Origin: Variovorax sp. SG517
Lineage (GTDB): Bacteria > Pseudomonadota > Gammaproteobacteria > Burkholderiales > Burkholderiaceae_C
Direction of reading: 5' to 3'
Length of the DNA: 64,000 nt
Assembly (NCBI RefSeq): GCF_013376045.1
Contig: NZ_JABMJG010000002.1
Span: 248,001 to 312,000, forward strand
In this document: positions 36,140-45,909 of the stretch, one piece after another
Layout: every line of letters begins with the position of its first letter
Position numbering within the stretch: the first letter of the stretch is position 1
Position numbers and translations under genes: made by a program
The notes under the pieces: model-generated
Told to the model about the DNA's origin: nothing
Databases searched by the model: none
The model's input: only the letters and a program-made list of their open reading frames with translations

Positions 36140-36903
36140 TCGGGGGACGCGTCGGTGGCGCGCTGTTCCATGTTTTGTCGGAAATATTGTTCGAGCTCGG
36201 CCTGCAGCACGTCGCTGTCCTGCGTGGGCGCGAAGCGCTTGCCCAGCCGCAGCCTGAAGACGATGGGCAGCGGCGGCACGCGCCACAGCGGCCAGCCCTT
36301 GGCGAGATAGGGCGAGTCGGTGTCGATGAACACGGTTTGAATGGGCGCCTGCGCCAGCTTGGCGATCAGCGTGGTGCCGGGGCGGAAGGGGTTGAGCGGC
36401 GGCGTCACCGTGCGCGTGCCCTCGGGGAAGATCACCAGCTGGCCGCCGTTGCGCAGGTCGTTCACCGCCAGCCGCACCATGGTGCGGGCCGACTTGTTGC
36501 TGATGTAGCGCGCCAGCCGGGCGCCCGCGCCGAGGAAGATGTTGCCCATCAGGTCGGCCTTCATGATGCAGGCGCTGCGCGGCAGCCGCGCCACCAGCAG
36601 CAGCGCGTCGAGCATCGTCGGGTGGTTGGCCACGAAGATCACGCCGGGCTCCTTGCGCATCGGGTCGAGGCAGGTGGCGTCGATGCGCATCATGCCGGTC
36701 ACCGAGGCCAGCCACCAGAACATGCGGTAGGCGAAGGCGATGGTCATGCGGCCCAGCGTGCGGGCGGGCGCCGCCGGCATCACCGGGTGGATGAGCATGG
36801 CGAAGACGTTCCAGACCAGGGAGATCAGGCCCAGGAACAGCAGCAGCGCGTAGAGCATCAACGCGAGCGGAATCGATGTGAGAAATCTCAGCACGCGGGT
36901 CAT
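36106..36903 (-). CDS. 1-acyl-sn-glycerol-3-phosphate acyltransferase-like (PlsC family) protein
   Basis: Membrane-bound acyltransferase of 265 residues. An N-terminal hydrophobic region (FLTSIPLALMLYALLLFLGL) precedes the NHxxxxD box (VANHPTMLDALL, about residue 90) and the second signature FPEGTRT (about residue 160). Family members transfer acyl chains to lysophosphatidate, and related enzymes occur in aryl-polyene and xanthomonadin clusters, where they attach the polyene to a lipid carrier. Which role applies is open. It lies between the chorismatase and glycosyltransferase genes on the same strand, 42 bp after the chorismatase stop. Confidence 0.9.
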   Translation of the reverse strand: MTRVLRFLTSIPLALMLYALLLFLGLISLVWNVFAMLIHPVMPAAPARTLGRMTIAFAYRMFWWLASVTGMMRIDATCLDPMRKEPGVIFVANHPTMLDALLLVARLPRSACIMKADLMGNIFLGAGARLARYISNKSARTMVRLAVNDLRNGGQLVIFPEGTRTVTPPLNPFRPGTTLIAKLAQAPIQTVFIDTDSPYLAKGWPLWRVPPLPIVFRLRLGKRFAPTQDSDVLQAELEQYFRQNMEQRATDASPECQTPRAHTLS

Positions 36904-36945
36904 TGGATCGGTAGGTCGGGCGAGGCGCGGTCGGACGACGACCGG

Positions 36946-38028
36946 TCAGGCCCGCAGTTCGCCGGCCGCGGCCGTGTGGGCCTCTATCTCGACCAGCAGG
37001 TCGCTGCGGCAGATGTCGGCTTCGAGGTACACGGCATGGCGCGCCATGGGCGCATCGGCGCCGAGCGCGCCTTCGAGGATGCCGCGCACCGTCTCGGTGT
37101 CGGACGGATGCCGCACGTAGACCACGCAGTCGAGTTCGGCCAGCGAGAACTTCGCGCTGCAGCGCTCGTTGGCGGCGGCTATCACCGCCTCCAGGTTGCG
37201 CAGCGTCTCGCGCGTCTGTTCCTGCACGTCGCCGTGGTGCACGGTCTCGTGGCCGACGATGCTCGCGGTGCCGGAGATGAAGAGGGCGATGTTGCCGTCG
37301 CCGATGTCCGCCAGCGCGGCGCGAGAGAAGGTCGGCGAGCGCGGCCCGTAGGTTTCGGGATAGCGGTAGGCCGAGACCTGCCGCGGGTTCTCGACCGGCA
37401 GCGGCGCGCGCTGTCCCGCCAGGAAACGGACCGACAGCGCGCCCTGGTGGATGCCCAGGGCACAGGCGGCCGGGGCGCCCTCGAAGGCGGCGCGGCCGGC
37501 TTCGAGGAAGGCTTCCTGCCGTCCGAGGTTGAACTGGCGGTATCGCTCCAGCCCGCCGCCGTCGGCGTTGATCTGGGGCAGGTAGTTCCAGATGCGCTGC
37601 AGGTGCGGCGTGCCGGCCTGGTCGAGTGTCTTGAACAGGTCGCGATAGGCGCGGTGCGCGAGTTCAGCCAGGCCTTGCTTCTCGGCGGATTCGTCGAGGT
37701 CGATGGCGCCGAGCAGCCAGTGCCCGTCGGTGCGCCAGCGCGCGATGCCGGTGGTGCCGGACTTGATCCGGGGGCCGCTCGCATGCCACACGTCGGCCAT
37801 GGCGCCGTTGGCCGAGAGCACGCGTGCGTTGACGGTCGGCATCCATGCCACGCCGTGCGGCGTACCGTAGCCCAGCGCGGCGAAGGGGGCCTTGCCGTCG
37901 GCCGCCAGTGCCAGGCTGGCCGGCAGCGACAGGCGCTCGACGCGCAGATGGGTCTCGTGGCGCTGCGGCAAGGGGGCGTGCGACGGGGTGTCGGGATTCC
38001 CGGGCCCGACGGAAGGCGATGGCGTCAT
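36946..38028 (-). CDS. Chorismatase (FkbO/Hyg5/XanB2-like)
   Basis: Predicted chorismate hydrolase or lyase of 360 residues, making 3-hydroxybenzoate or a dihydroxycyclohexadiene acid from chorismate. The fold is trichorismatase-like with a RidA-type C-terminal domain (about residues 240-350: DGNIALFISGTASIVGHETV and LAELDCVVYVRHPSD). Diagnostic blocks include RIWNYLPQINADGGGLERYR and the FNLGRQEAFLEAG-type segment, with YRYPETYGPRSPTFSRA near the active site. XanB2 in Xanthomonas feeds 3-hydroxybenzoate to xanthomonadin pigment and 4-hydroxybenzoate to ubiquinone; the two downstream genes make a pigment or head-group role plausible. The ATG at 38028 is chosen; the frame upstream has no conserved sequence. 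Confidence 0.87.
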   Translation of the reverse strand: MTPSPSVGPGNPDTPSHAPLPQRHETHLRVERLSLPASLALAADGKAPFAALGYGTPHGVAWMPTVNARVLSANGAMADVWHASGPRIKSGTTGIARWRTDGHWLLGAIDLDESAEKQGLAELAHRAYRDLFKTLDQAGTPHLQRIWNYLPQINADGGGLERYRQFNLGRQEAFLEAGRAAFEGAPAACALGIHQGALSVRFLAGQRAPLPVENPRQVSAYRYPETYGPRSPTFSRAALADIGDGNIALFISGTASIVGHETVHHGDVQEQTRETLRNLEAVIAAANERCSAKFSLAELDCVVYVRHPSDTETVRGILEGALGADAPMARHAVYLEADICRSDLLVEIEAHTAAAGELRA

Positions 38029-38154
38029 CGAACAATTATCACCAAAAGCATTGACCCGAATTCCGGCCTCCAGGCCCGGCGTTGTGTGCGCCGGACAGTA
38101 AACTCGGGGCTGCTCGGATTGACACAGAAACACAGGACAGCGAGATAGAAAGCC

Positions 38155-38880
38155 ATGGCCGGACATAGCAAATGGGCGAACATTCAGCACCGGAAGGGCC
38201 GCCAGGACGAGAAGCGGGGCAAGCTCTGGACCCGCGCCATCAGAGAAATCACGGTGGCCGCCCGTGCCGGCGGCGCCGACCTGGGCGCCAACCCCCGGCT
38301 GCGGCTGGCGGTTGAAAAGGCCAAGGCGGTCAACCTGCCCATCGACACCATCAAGCGCAACATCGACAAGGCCACGGGCAACCTCGAAGGCGTCAATTAC
38401 GAAGAAATTCGTTACGAAGGGTACGGCATCGGCGGCGCGGCGATCATCGTCGACACCATGACCGACAACCGCGTGCGCACCGTGGCCGAAGTGCGCCACG
38501 CCTTCTCCAAGCACGGCGGCAACATGGGCACCGAAGGCTCGGTGGCCTTCCAGTTCAAGCACTGCGGCCAGATCATCTTCGCGCCTGGCACCAGCGAGGA
38601 CAAGGTGATGGAAGTGGCGCTCGAAGCGGGCGCGGAAGACGTCATTACCGACGACGACGGCGCCATCGAGGTGATCACCTCCGTGGCCGACTTCGAGGCC
38701 GTGAAGAACGCGCTCGAAGCCGCCGGCCTGAAGCCCGACGCCGCCGAAGTCACGATGCGTGCCGAAAACACCGTGGACGTGACCGGCGAGGACGCCGCAA
38801 GAATGCAGAAGCTGCTCGACGTGCTCGAGGACCTGGACGACGTGCAGGAGGTGTATCACAACGCCTCGCTGTCCGAGTGA
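38155..38880 (+). CDS. yebC: YebC/TACO1-family transcription or translation regulator
   Basis: Conserved three-domain protein of 241 residues. [20 protein letters not shown] is the invariant start, [20 protein letters not shown] and [19 protein letters not shown] are the next hallmarks. Recent work on the family points to relief of ribosome stalling at proline-rich motifs, while some members act as transcription regulators. It is divergent from the chorismatase gene and 56 bp before purD. Confidence 0.96.
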   Translation: MAGHSKWANIQHRKGRQDEKRGKLWTRAIREITVAARAGGADLGANPRLRLAVEKAKAVNLPIDTIKRNIDKATGNLEGVNYEEIRYEGYGIGGAAIIVDTMTDNRVRTVAEVRHAFSKHGGNMGTEGSVAFQFKHCGQIIFAPGTSEDKVMEVALEAGAEDVITDDDGAIEVITSVADFEAVKNALEAAGLKPDAAEVTMRAENTVDVTGEDAARMQKLLDVLEDLDDVQEVYHNASLSE

Positions 38881-38936
38881 CCTGGCGACGCCGAATGAAT
38901 GTTTGTTGAATCACAGCGAGAAATGAAGGCCCGCGA

Positions 38937-40235
38937 ATGAAGGTACTGGTAATTGGGGGAGGGGGCCGCGAACACGCTCTCGCATGGCGACTGGCGCAGG
39001 CTGCCAGGGTGAGCCGCGTGTACGTGGCGCCGGGCAACGGCGGCACGGCGAGCGACGAGCGCTACGACTGCATCGACATCACCGAGCCCGCTGCGCTGCG
39101 CGAGTGGGCCATCAAGGAAAAGATCGCCCTGACCGTGGTCGGCCCAGAGGCCCCGCTGGCTGCCGGCGTGGTCGACGAGTTCCGTGCGCACGGCCTGCGC
39201 ATCTTCGGCCCCACGCAGGCGGCTGCCCAGCTCGAGAGCTCGAAGGCCTTCTCCAAGGCCTTCATGAAGCGCCACAAGATTCCGACGGCGGAGTACGAGG
39301 CATTCACTGACGCCGCTGCCGCGCACGCCTATATCGACGCCAAGGGCGCCCCCATCGTCGTCAAGGCCGACGGCCTGGCCGCCGGCAAGGGCGTGGTGGT
39401 TGCCATGACCGCGCAGGAAGCGCACGAGGCGGTCGACTTCATGCTGGTCGACAACAAGTTCGGCGTGTCGCACAACGAAGGCGGCGCGCGCGTCGTCATC
39501 GAGGAGTTCCTGCAGGGCGAGGAAGCCAGCTTCATCGTGCTGTGCGACGGCAAGAACGTGACCGCGCTGGCCACCAGCCAGGACCACAAGCGCCTGCTCG
39601 ACAACGACGAAGGCCCCAACACCGGCGGCATGGGCGCGTATTCGCCCGCGCCGGTGGTCACGGCCGAGGTGCATGCGCGCGCCATGCGCGAGATCATCCT
39701 GCCGACCATCCGCGGCATGGAGAAGGACGGCATCCCGTACACCGGCTTCCTGTACGCCGGGCTCATGATCGATGCGGCCGGCCACCCCAAGACGCTCGAA
39801 TTCAACTGCCGCATGGGCGACCCCGAGACGCAGCCGATCATGATGCGGCTCAAGTCCGACCTGTTCGAAGTCTTCTGGCACGCCACCGACGGCACGCTCG
39901 ACCAGGTCGAGCTGCAGTGGGACCGCCGCGTGGCGCTGGGCGTGGTGATGGCCGCGCACGGCTATCCGCTCTCGCCGCGCAAGGGCGACCGCATCACCGG
40001 CATTCCGGCCGAAGCGCCCGACGCGGTGGTGTTCCATGCGGGCACCACGCTCGACAACGGCGAGCTCAAGACCAGCGGCGGCCGCGTGCTCTGCGTGACC
40101 GTGCTGGCCGACAGCGTGAAGCAGGCGCAGCAGCGGGCCTATGAGGTCGCGGCGCGCGTCCAGTTCGATGGCGCGCAGTACCGCAAGGACATCGGATTCC
40201 GCGCGATCCACGCGCGCAACCCCCACGGCTCCTGA
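38937..40235 (+). CDS. purD: Phosphoribosylamine-glycine ligase
   Basis: Second enzyme of purine synthesis, joining glycine to phosphoribosylamine with ATP. The 432-residue ATP-grasp protein starts [20 protein letters not shown]; the ATP-grasp region has [19 protein letters not shown] and [20 protein letters not shown], and [20 protein letters not shown] is the GARS C-terminal signature. Its TGA overlaps the hemF ATG (TGATG at 40233-40237). Confidence 0.97.
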   Translation: MKVLVIGGGGREHALAWRLAQAARVSRVYVAPGNGGTASDERYDCIDITEPAALREWAIKEKIALTVVGPEAPLAAGVVDEFRAHGLRIFGPTQAAAQLESSKAFSKAFMKRHKIPTAEYEAFTDAAAAHAYIDAKGAPIVVKADGLAAGKGVVVAMTAQEAHEAVDFMLVDNKFGVSHNEGGARVVIEEFLQGEEASFIVLCDGKNVTALATSQDHKRLLDNDEGPNTGGMGAYSPAPVVTAEVHARAMREIILPTIRGMEKDGIPYTGFLYAGLMIDAAGHPKTLEFNCRMGDPETQPIMMRLKSDLFEVFWHATDGTLDQVELQWDRRVALGVVMAAHGYPLSPRKGDRITGIPAEAPDAVVFHAGTTLDNGELKTSGGRVLCVTVLADSVKQAQQRAYEVAARVQFDGAQYRKDIGFRAIHARNPHGS

Positions 40236-41152
40236 TGCAGCAGACCAATCCGGCGGCGGTCGGCGAGTACCTGCGCGGACTGCAGCAGTCGATCATCGCG
40301 GCGGTCGAGAAGGCCGACGGCGGAGCCTGCGTGCGCGACGCCTGGCAGAAGGCCCCGGGCGAGCCGCTGCAGGGCAACGGCCTGACCTGCATCCTCGAAG
40401 GCGGCGAACTCTTCGAGCGCGCGGGCTGCGGCTTCTCGCAGGTGCGCGGGCCGAAGCTGCCGCCCTCGGCCACGCAGAACCGTCCTGAGCTGGCGGGCGC
40501 GCCGTTCGAGGCGATGGGCGTGTCGCTGGTGTTCCATCCGCGCAATCCGTACATGCCGATCGTGCACATGAACGTTCGCATGCTCGCCGCGCTTCCGGAA
40601 GGCGGCGAGCCGGTGTGCTGGTTCGGCGGCGGCATGGACCTCACGCCATGCTACGGCTTCGAGGAAGACGCGGTGCACTTCCACACCGTGTGCCGCGATT
40701 CGCTCGCTGCTTTCGGCGACGACAAATACCCGCGCTTCAAGACCTGGTGCGACGAGTATTTCTTCCTCAGGCACCGCAACGAGCAGCGCGGCGTCGGCGG
40801 CATCTTCTTCGACGACTTCTCCGAAGGCGGCTTCGAGAACGGCTTCGCAATGATCCGCTCGGTGGGCGACGGCTTCCTGCCGGCCTACCTGCCGATCGTC
40901 GAGCGCCGCCGCAACACGCCCTACACCGAGCGCGAGCGCAACTTCCAGCTCTATCGGCGCGGCCGATACGTGGAGTTCAACCTCGTGTGGGACCGCGGCA
41001 CGCACTTCGGCTTGCAATCGGGCGGGCGCACGGAATCGATCCTGCTGTCGATGCCGCCGCTGGCGAGCTGGGCCTACCAGCAGCAGCCTGAGCCGGGCAG
41101 CCCCGAGGCCGCTCTCTACAGCGACTTCATCGTGCGACGCGACTGGCTGTGA
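40235..41152 (+). CDS. hemF: Oxygen-dependent coproporphyrinogen III oxidase
   Basis: Heme biosynthesis enzyme that oxidatively decarboxylates coproporphyrinogen III, 305 residues. [35 protein letters not shown] and [20 protein letters not shown] are the HemF signatures. Its start overlaps purD and its end overlaps the nadD GTG by 4 bp, so purD-hemF-nadD-rsfS-rlmH form one coupled unit. Confidence 0.97.
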   Translation: MQQTNPAAVGEYLRGLQQSIIAAVEKADGGACVRDAWQKAPGEPLQGNGLTCILEGGELFERAGCGFSQVRGPKLPPSATQNRPELAGAPFEAMGVSLVFHPRNPYMPIVHMNVRMLAALPEGGEPVCWFGGGMDLTPCYGFEEDAVHFHTVCRDSLAAFGDDKYPRFKTWCDEYFFLRHRNEQRGVGGIFFDDFSEGGFENGFAMIRSVGDGFLPAYLPIVERRRNTPYTERERNFQLYRRGRYVEFNLVWDRGTHFGLQSGGRTESILLSMPPLASWAYQQQPEPGSPEAALYSDFIVRRDWL

Positions 41153-41784
41153 ACTCTTCTTCCGGCAAGGCACCGCGCCGCATCGGCGTCTTCGGCGGCG
41201 CATTCGATCCGCCGCACAACGCCCATGTGGCGCTCGCCGAAGCCGCGCTGGCGCAACTCGATCTCGACGAACTGCATGTAGTTCCCACCGGCCAGGCCTG
41301 GCACAAGAGCAGGGCGCTCACGCCGAAGGAAGATCGGCTCGCCATGACGCGGCTGGCTTTCGGCGGGCTGCAGGGCACGGTGGTCGTCGACAGCCGCGAA
41401 GTGCTGCGCGACGGCCCCACCTACACGCTCGACACACTGCACGAACTGCAGCGCGAGCAGCCCGGCGCGCAGCTGGTGCTGATCATGGGCGCCGACCAGG
41501 CGAGTGCGCTGCCGACCTGGCACGGCTGGCAGGATATACTCGGCATTGCTATTGTTTCTGTAGCGTATCGCGCACTATCGACGGGCAGCACTGCCCGTTT
41601 TGATCCGAAAACGCTTCCCGGCCTCCCGGCCGGCGCGCGTTTCGAGGCGCTCGAACTGCCTCCCATGGACATCAGCGCCACCGAGATCCGGCGGCGTGCG
41701 GCGCTCGGCGTGGACATTTCCTCGCTGGTTCCGTCCACGGTTGCACGCTATATTGACCAACACCACCTCTACCGCTCTGCCTGA
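41149..41784 (+). CDS. nadD: Nicotinate-nucleotide adenylyltransferase
   Basis: NAD synthesis enzyme that makes nicotinate adenine dinucleotide, 211 residues from a GTG start overlapping hem[21 protein letters not shown] is the nucleotidyltransferase GxFDPxH block and [15 protein letters not shown] the C-terminal ISxTxIR block. Between them the stretch [20 protein letters not shown] is unusual for NadD and is encoded by an AT-richer DNA block containing a hairpin with a TTTT tail (41548-41604), which looks like an inserted repeat. The frame is intact across it, so the enzyme is probably functional. Confidence 0.95.
   Translation: MNSSSGKAPRRIGVFGGAFDPPHNAHVALAEAALAQLDLDELHVVPTGQAWHKSRALTPKEDRLAMTRLAFGGLQGTVVVDSREVLRDGPTYTLDTLHELQREQPGAQLVLIMGADQASALPTWHGWQDILGIAIVSVAYRALSTGSTARFDPKTLPGLPAGARFEALELPPMDISATEIRRRAALGVDISSLVPSTVARYIDQHHLYRSA
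41548..41604. repeat. Hairpin-containing, AT-richer block inside nadD (candidate inserted extragenic repeat)
   Basis: It begins GCTATTGTTTCTGTAGC (short inverted repeat) and includes the perfect 8-bp inverted repeat ACGGGCAG / CTGCCCGT (41581-41588 with 41591-41598) followed by TTTT. The composition differs from the rest of nadD, and the pattern resembles small repeats I associate with Comamonadaceae intergenic regions. It is read through in frame. Confidence 0.5.
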
Positions 41785-42455
41785 TGACCACTGAAGCCGC
41801 CGCAAAGAAAGACACCCAGAAACTCCAGCGAGCCATCATCGATGGCCTCGAAGACGTCAAGGCGCAGGACATCAAGGTATTCGACACCGAGCATCTCTCG
41901 CCGCTTTTCGAGCGCGTGATCGTTGCCTCGGGCACCTCCAACCGCCAGACGAAGGCGCTGGCCGCCAGCGTGCGCGACGCGGTGCGCGAAGCCGGCTTCG
42001 CCAAGCCGCGCGTGGAGGGTGAGGACAACGGCGAATGGATCATCGTGGACTGCGGCTCGGCCGTCGCGCACATCATGCAGCCCGCCATCCGCCAGTACTA
42101 CCACCTCGAAGAGATCTGGGGCGACAAGCCGGTGCGTGCCAAGCTCGGCGGCACCAAGCCGGCGGTAGCCACGGCCTCCAAGGCTGGCGCCGAGGAAAAG
42201 AAGGCTGCCAAGGAGAAGGCCGCCAAGGAACCGACGCTGCGCCGCTCCAGCGCCGCCAAGACCGCGATCCGCGCAGCCGAGCAGGAAGCCAAGGCTGCGA
42301 AGGCACCGGCCAAGAAAACCGCCGCCAAGAAGGCGCCCGCCAAGAAAACCACCACCGCGCGCGTGCCGGTCAAGGTCGTGGGCAAGCCCGCCGCCAAGAA
42401 GCCCGCAGCGAAGAAGACCACGGCCGCCAGGAAGGCGCCAGCCCGCCGCGCATGA
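41784..42455 (+). CDS. rsfS: Ribosome silencing factor RsfS with a long Lys/Ala-rich tail
   Basis: Binds ribosomal protein uL14 and blocks 30S-50S joining in starvation. The RsfS domain occupies about residues 1-118: [40 protein letters not shown] and [20 protein letters not shown]. Residues about 120-223 form an extension of low complexity with many AAKK/APAKK-type repeats ([35 protein letters not shown]), like histone H1-type bacterial tails; usual RsfS proteins stop near residue 110-130. Its stop overlaps the rlmH ATG (ATGA). Confidence 0.95.
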   Translation: MTTEAAAKKDTQKLQRAIIDGLEDVKAQDIKVFDTEHLSPLFERVIVASGTSNRQTKALAASVRDAVREAGFAKPRVEGEDNGEWIIVDCGSAVAHIMQPAIRQYYHLEEIWGDKPVRAKLGGTKPAVATASKAGAEEKKAAKEKAAKEPTLRRSSAAKTAIRAAEQEAKAAKAPAKKTAAKKAPAKKTTTARVPVKVVGKPAAKKPAAKKTTAARKAPARRA

Positions 42456-42919
42456 AGCTGCTGGTGGTCGCCGTCGGGCAGCGCATGCCCGATTGGGCTC
42501 AGACTGCCTGGGACGACTACGCCAAGCGCTTTCCGCCCGAGCTCAAGCTCGAACTGCGCGCCGTCAAGACCGAGCCGCGCGGCTCCAAGACGCTGGAAAC
42601 CCTCTACGCCGCCGAACGCGAGCGCATCGAAGGCGCCATCGCGCGTGGAATGCGCATCGTCGTGCTCGACGAGCGCGGCACGGCGCTGACCACCAAGGCG
42701 CTGGCCGCGCGCCTGCAGGCCTGGCAGGGCGAGGGCGATGACGTCGCCCTGGTCATCGGCGGGCCCGACGGGCTCGACCCGGCCTTCAAGGCCGCGGCCC
42801 ACGAACGCATCCGCCTGTCGGACCTTACGCTGCCGCACGCGATGGCGCGGGTGCTGCTGGTCGAGCAGCTGTACCGTGCGTGGTCGGTCAACGCGGGTCA
42901 TCCCTACCACCGCGAATGA
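42452..42919 (+). CDS. rlmH: 23S rRNA pseudouridine(1915) N3-methyltransferase
   Basis: SPOUT-class RNA methyltransferase, 155 residues, acting on assembled 70S ribosomes. [20 protein letters not shown] is the typical start, [16 protein letters not shown] is the SAM-binding knot region and [20 protein letters not shown] with NAGHPYHRE the C-terminal signature. The usual rsfS-rlmH pairing supports the call. ATGA overlaps join it to both neighbours. Confidence 0.97.
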   Translation: MKLLVVAVGQRMPDWAQTAWDDYAKRFPPELKLELRAVKTEPRGSKTLETLYAAERERIEGAIARGMRIVVLDERGTALTTKALAARLQAWQGEGDDVALVIGGPDGLDPAFKAAAHERIRLSDLTLPHAMARVLLVEQLYRAWSVNAGHPYHRE

Positions 42920-43620
42920 CCAGCGCCGACGGGCAGGTCGCGTTGCTCGAGGAAAGAGGCCATGCGTCGGTGCCGGCGCTGGTGCAGCCCGGGCTGCTCG
43001 ATGCCGCGGCGCGGTCGCTGGATCAATGGCTGGGGCAGGCGGCGGGCAGCCGCAATCTGCTGGCTCATCCGCCGTGCAGCGAAATGGCCATCGAACTGAA
43101 GGCGCGGCTTTTCGGCATGGGCGTGCTCGATGCGTCGTCGGTCGCCGTGCAATGCACGCTCTTCGACAAGACACCCGACAGGAACTGGCTGGTCGCGCTG
43201 CATCAGGACACGTCAATCCCGGCCTCGGGCGCCGGCATGCCCGCCGTCGTCAAGGAGGGCGAGCCGTATGTGCAGCCGCCGATCGACGTGCTGCAGTCGC
43301 TGCTCGCCGTGCGGGTGCATCTGGACGACTGCGGCGCCGACGCGGGGCCGCTGCGTGTTGTTCCGGGCAGCCACCGCGCGGGCCGGCTGGACGCCGACGA
43401 AGCACAGGCCCTGCGATTCGCCCATGGCGAAACCGTCTGCACGGCGGCGCGCGGCGATGCCCTGCTGATGCGCCCCTTGCTGCTGCACGCCTCGTCGCGT
43501 GCGAAGTCGCCGGCGCGCCGGCGTGTCCTTCACTTTCTGTTCGGACCCGCGAGCCTGCCGCAGGGGCTGGTCTGGAACCACATCGTGGCCGGCGAGCAGC
43601 CGACGCCACAGGAGACTTGA
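42916..43620 (+). CDS. Phytanoyl-CoA dioxygenase (PhyH) family protein
   Basis: Fe(II)/2-oxoglutarate oxygenase-like protein of 234 residues. The metal-binding HxD is in LHQDTSIP (about residue 97) and a distal His is likely in [20 protein letters not shown] is the PhyH-family block before it, and [11 protein letters not shown] carries the Arg expected to bind 2-oxoglutarate. The substrate is unknown. The ATG at 42916 overlaps the rlmH stop, so it is translated with the core operon; maf follows at 43624. Confidence 0.85.
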   Translation: MTSADGQVALLEERGHASVPALVQPGLLDAAARSLDQWLGQAAGSRNLLAHPPCSEMAIELKARLFGMGVLDASSVAVQCTLFDKTPDRNWLVALHQDTSIPASGAGMPAVVKEGEPYVQPPIDVLQSLLAVRVHLDDCGADAGPLRVVPGSHRAGRLDADEAQALRFAHGETVCTAARGDALLMRPLLLHASSRAKSPARRRVLHFLFGPASLPQGLVWNHIVAGEQPTPQET

Positions 43621-43623
43621 ACC

Positions 43624-44226
43624 TTGCCGGATTTCATCTACCTCGCCTCGCAGAGCCCGCGCCGCGCCCAGTTGCTCGGCCAGCTCGGCGTTCGCCACGA
43701 ACTGCTGCTGGCCGATGCCGACGAGGATGCTGAGTCGCTCGAAGCCGTGCTGCCCAACGAGGCCCCAGCCACCTACGTGCAGCGCGTCACCGGCCTGAAG
43801 CTCGACGCCGCCGTGGCCCGGATGCGCGGGCGCGGCCTGCCCGAAGCACCGGTGCTCTGCGCCGACACCACGGTCGCGCTCGGCCGCACCATCCTCGGCA
43901 AGCCGGAAGACGAAAAGGACGCCGCTCGCATGCTGCGGATGCTCTCCGGCACCACGCATCGCGTGCTGACCGCCGTTGCGCTGCATCACGGCAGGAAGAG
44001 CCATGCGGCGCTCAGCGTGTCGCGCGTGCGCTTCGCCGACCTCTCCAGGGCGCAGATCGCCCGCTATGCCGAAAGCGGCGAGCCGCTGGGCAAGGCCGGC
44101 GCGTACGCCATCCAGGGCGCGGCGGCGGCGTTCGTCGAGCACATCAGCGGCTCCTATTCGGGCATCATGGGCCTCCCCATGTTCGAGACCGCACAACTCT
44201 TGCGGCAGGCGGGGATGCTCAAGTGA
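43624..44226 (+). CDS. maf: Maf-family nucleoside triphosphate pyrophosphatase
   Basis: House-cleaning hydrolase that removes dTTP/UTP or modified nucleotides, 200 residues. [20 protein letters not shown] contains the SxSPRR signature; [20 protein letters not shown] and [14 protein letters not shown] are the other conserved blocks. The start is the TTG at 43624, 3 bp after the previous stop; no ATG precedes the conserved SPRR motif. Whether it is the YhdE or YceF subtype is not clear by eye. Confidence 0.95.
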   Translation: MPDFIYLASQSPRRAQLLGQLGVRHELLLADADEDAESLEAVLPNEAPATYVQRVTGLKLDAAVARMRGRGLPEAPVLCADTTVALGRTILGKPEDEKDAARMLRMLSGTTHRVLTAVALHHGRKSHAALSVSRVRFADLSRAQIARYAESGEPLGKAGAYAIQGAAAAFVEHISGSYSGIMGLPMFETAQLLRQAGMLK

Positions 44227-44261
44227 ACACGCCATGACACTCAAGACCACATTCTTTTTCA

Positions 44262-44355
44262 GGGCCGCCGCGGAACCGGCTTCGCCGGGCCGCTGGCGGC
44301 GCCCCCCTGCAGGGGGGTGGGCGAAGCGACACGAAGTGCGCGCAGCCTGGGGGGT
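44262..44355 (+). repeat. Dispersed ~90-bp repeat, copy B (between maf and rng)
   Basis: Blocks GCCGCGGAACCGGCTTCGCC, CCCCCCTGCAGGGGGG (16-bp palindrome), GGGCGAAGCGACACGAAGTG and GCGCAGCCTGGGGGGTGAG match copies at 26467 (opposite strand) and 58107. It fills the gap before rng and ends 7 bp before the rng ATG, so its GGGGGGTGAG end takes the ribosome-binding-site position. Confidence 0.92.
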
Positions 44356-44361
44356 GAGCCT

Positions 44362-45891
44362 ATGAGTCAAGACATCCTGATCAACTGGTCTCCACAGGAG
44401 ACCCGCGTGGCGCTGATCGAGCACGGCGCGGTGCAGGAACTGCACGTCGAACGCACGCTGGAGCGCGGGCTGGTCGGCAACATCTACCTGGGCAAGGTGT
44501 CGCGCGTGCTGCCGGGCATGCAGTCGGCCTTCATCGACATCGGCCTGGAGCGCACGGCATTCCTGCACGTGGCCGACATCGTCGCGCCGTTCACGCCGGG
44601 TTCGCGCCCCAGCGCGCCGGCACCCGAGCGCGACCACCGCAACGGCGGGCCGATGGTGCCCATCGAGAAGCAGGTGTTCGAGGGCCAGTCGCTGCTGGTG
44701 CAGGTCATCAAGGACCCCATCGGTACCAAGGGCGCGCGGCTTTCGACGCAGATCAGCATTGCCGGCCGGCTGCTGGTGTTCCTGCCGCAGGACAACCACA
44801 TCGGCGTGTCGCAGAAGATCCCGGCGGAGCAGCGCGAATCGCTGCGCAATCGGATGCTCGCGCTGATCGAGGCAGCCGCGGCGGCCGACAGCGGCGGCGT
44901 GGTGCCGGCCAACACGGGCGGCTTCATCCTGCGTACCAACGGCGAGGATTCCAGCGACTCCGAACTGGCCGAGGACATCGCCTACCTGCGAAAGACCTGG
45001 TCGCGCATTCGCGACGCCTCCATGCGCATGCCGCCGATGTCGCTGCTGCACCAGGACCTGAGCCTGCTGCAGCGCGTGCTGCGCGACATGACCGGCGAGG
45101 AAACGCAGACCATCCGCATCGATTCGCGCGAGCAGTTCGAGCTGCTGCTGAAGTTCGGCCTCGAATACATGCCCAAGGCAGCGGGCAAGCTGCAGCACTA
45201 CAAGGGCGAGCGGCCGATCTTCGACCTGTATTCGGTCGACGAGGAAATCGCGAAGGCGCTGGGCCGGCGGGTCGACCTGAAGTCGGGCGGTTACCTCGTG
45301 GTCGACCAGACCGAGGCGCTGACCACGGTGGATGTGAACACCGGTGGCTTCGTCGGCGCGCGCAACTTCGACGACACCATCTTCAAGACCAACCTCGAAG
45401 CGGCGCAGGCCATCGCGCGGCAGCTGCGGCTGCGCAACCTGGGCGGGATCATCATCGTCGACTTCATCGACATGGGCCGCGACGACCACCGCGAGCAGGT
45501 GCTGGCGGAGTTCCGCAAGCAGCTCGCGCGCGACCGCGTGAAGACCACGGCGGGCGGCTTCTCGCAGCTCGGGCTGGTGGAGATGACGCGCAAGCGCACG
45601 CGCGAATCCCTGGCGCACATGCTGTGCGAGCCCTGCATCGCCTGCGGCGGACAGGGCATCGTGAAGACGGCGCGCAGCGTAGCTTACGACGTGATGCGCG
45701 AGATCCTGCGCGAGGCGCGGCAGTTCACGCCGCGCGAGTTCCGCATCGTGTCGTCGCCGCAGGTGATCGAACTGTTCCTCGACGAGGAGAGCCAGCACCT
45801 CGCGGGCCTGAGCGATTTCATCGGCAAGCCGATCTCGTTGCGGGCCGAGCCGGCGATCGGGCAGGGGCAGTACGACATCGTGCTGCTCTGA
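44362..45891 (+). CDS. rng: Ribonuclease G
   Basis: Endoribonuclease of the RNase E/G family involved in rRNA 5' maturation and mRNA decay, 509 residues. The S1 domain is near the N-terminus (GNIYLGKVSRVLPGMQSAFI); the DNase I-like catalytic region has TTVDVNTGGFVGARNFDD and IIIVDFIDMGRDDHR with the two metal-binding Asp. CEPCIACGGQG is the zinc-link-type Cys motif. The ATG at 44362 is preferred: the in-frame start at 44317 lies inside the repeat. Confidence 0.95.
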   Translation: MSQDILINWSPQETRVALIEHGAVQELHVERTLERGLVGNIYLGKVSRVLPGMQSAFIDIGLERTAFLHVADIVAPFTPGSRPSAPAPERDHRNGGPMVPIEKQVFEGQSLLVQVIKDPIGTKGARLSTQISIAGRLLVFLPQDNHIGVSQKIPAEQRESLRNRMLALIEAAAAADSGGVVPANTGGFILRTNGEDSSDSELAEDIAYLRKTWSRIRDASMRMPPMSLLHQDLSLLQRVLRDMTGEETQTIRIDSREQFELLLKFGLEYMPKAAGKLQHYKGERPIFDLYSVDEEIAKALGRRVDLKSGGYLVVDQTEALTTVDVNTGGFVGARNFDDTIFKTNLEAAQAIARQLRLRNLGGIIIVDFIDMGRDDHREQVLAEFRKQLARDRVKTTAGGFSQLGLVEMTRKRTRESLAHMLCEPCIACGGQGIVKTARSVAYDVMREILREARQFTPREFRIVSSPQVIELFLDEESQHLAGLSDFIGKPISLRAEPAIGQGQYDIVLL

Positions 45892-45909
45892 AGCAGCACA
45901 ACAGGTCGT

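Noticed and set aside
41149..41784. nadD as a pseudogene because of the odd central segment
   Set aside because: The frame is uninterrupted, both catalytic blocks are present and the gene is essential and coupled to its neighbours.
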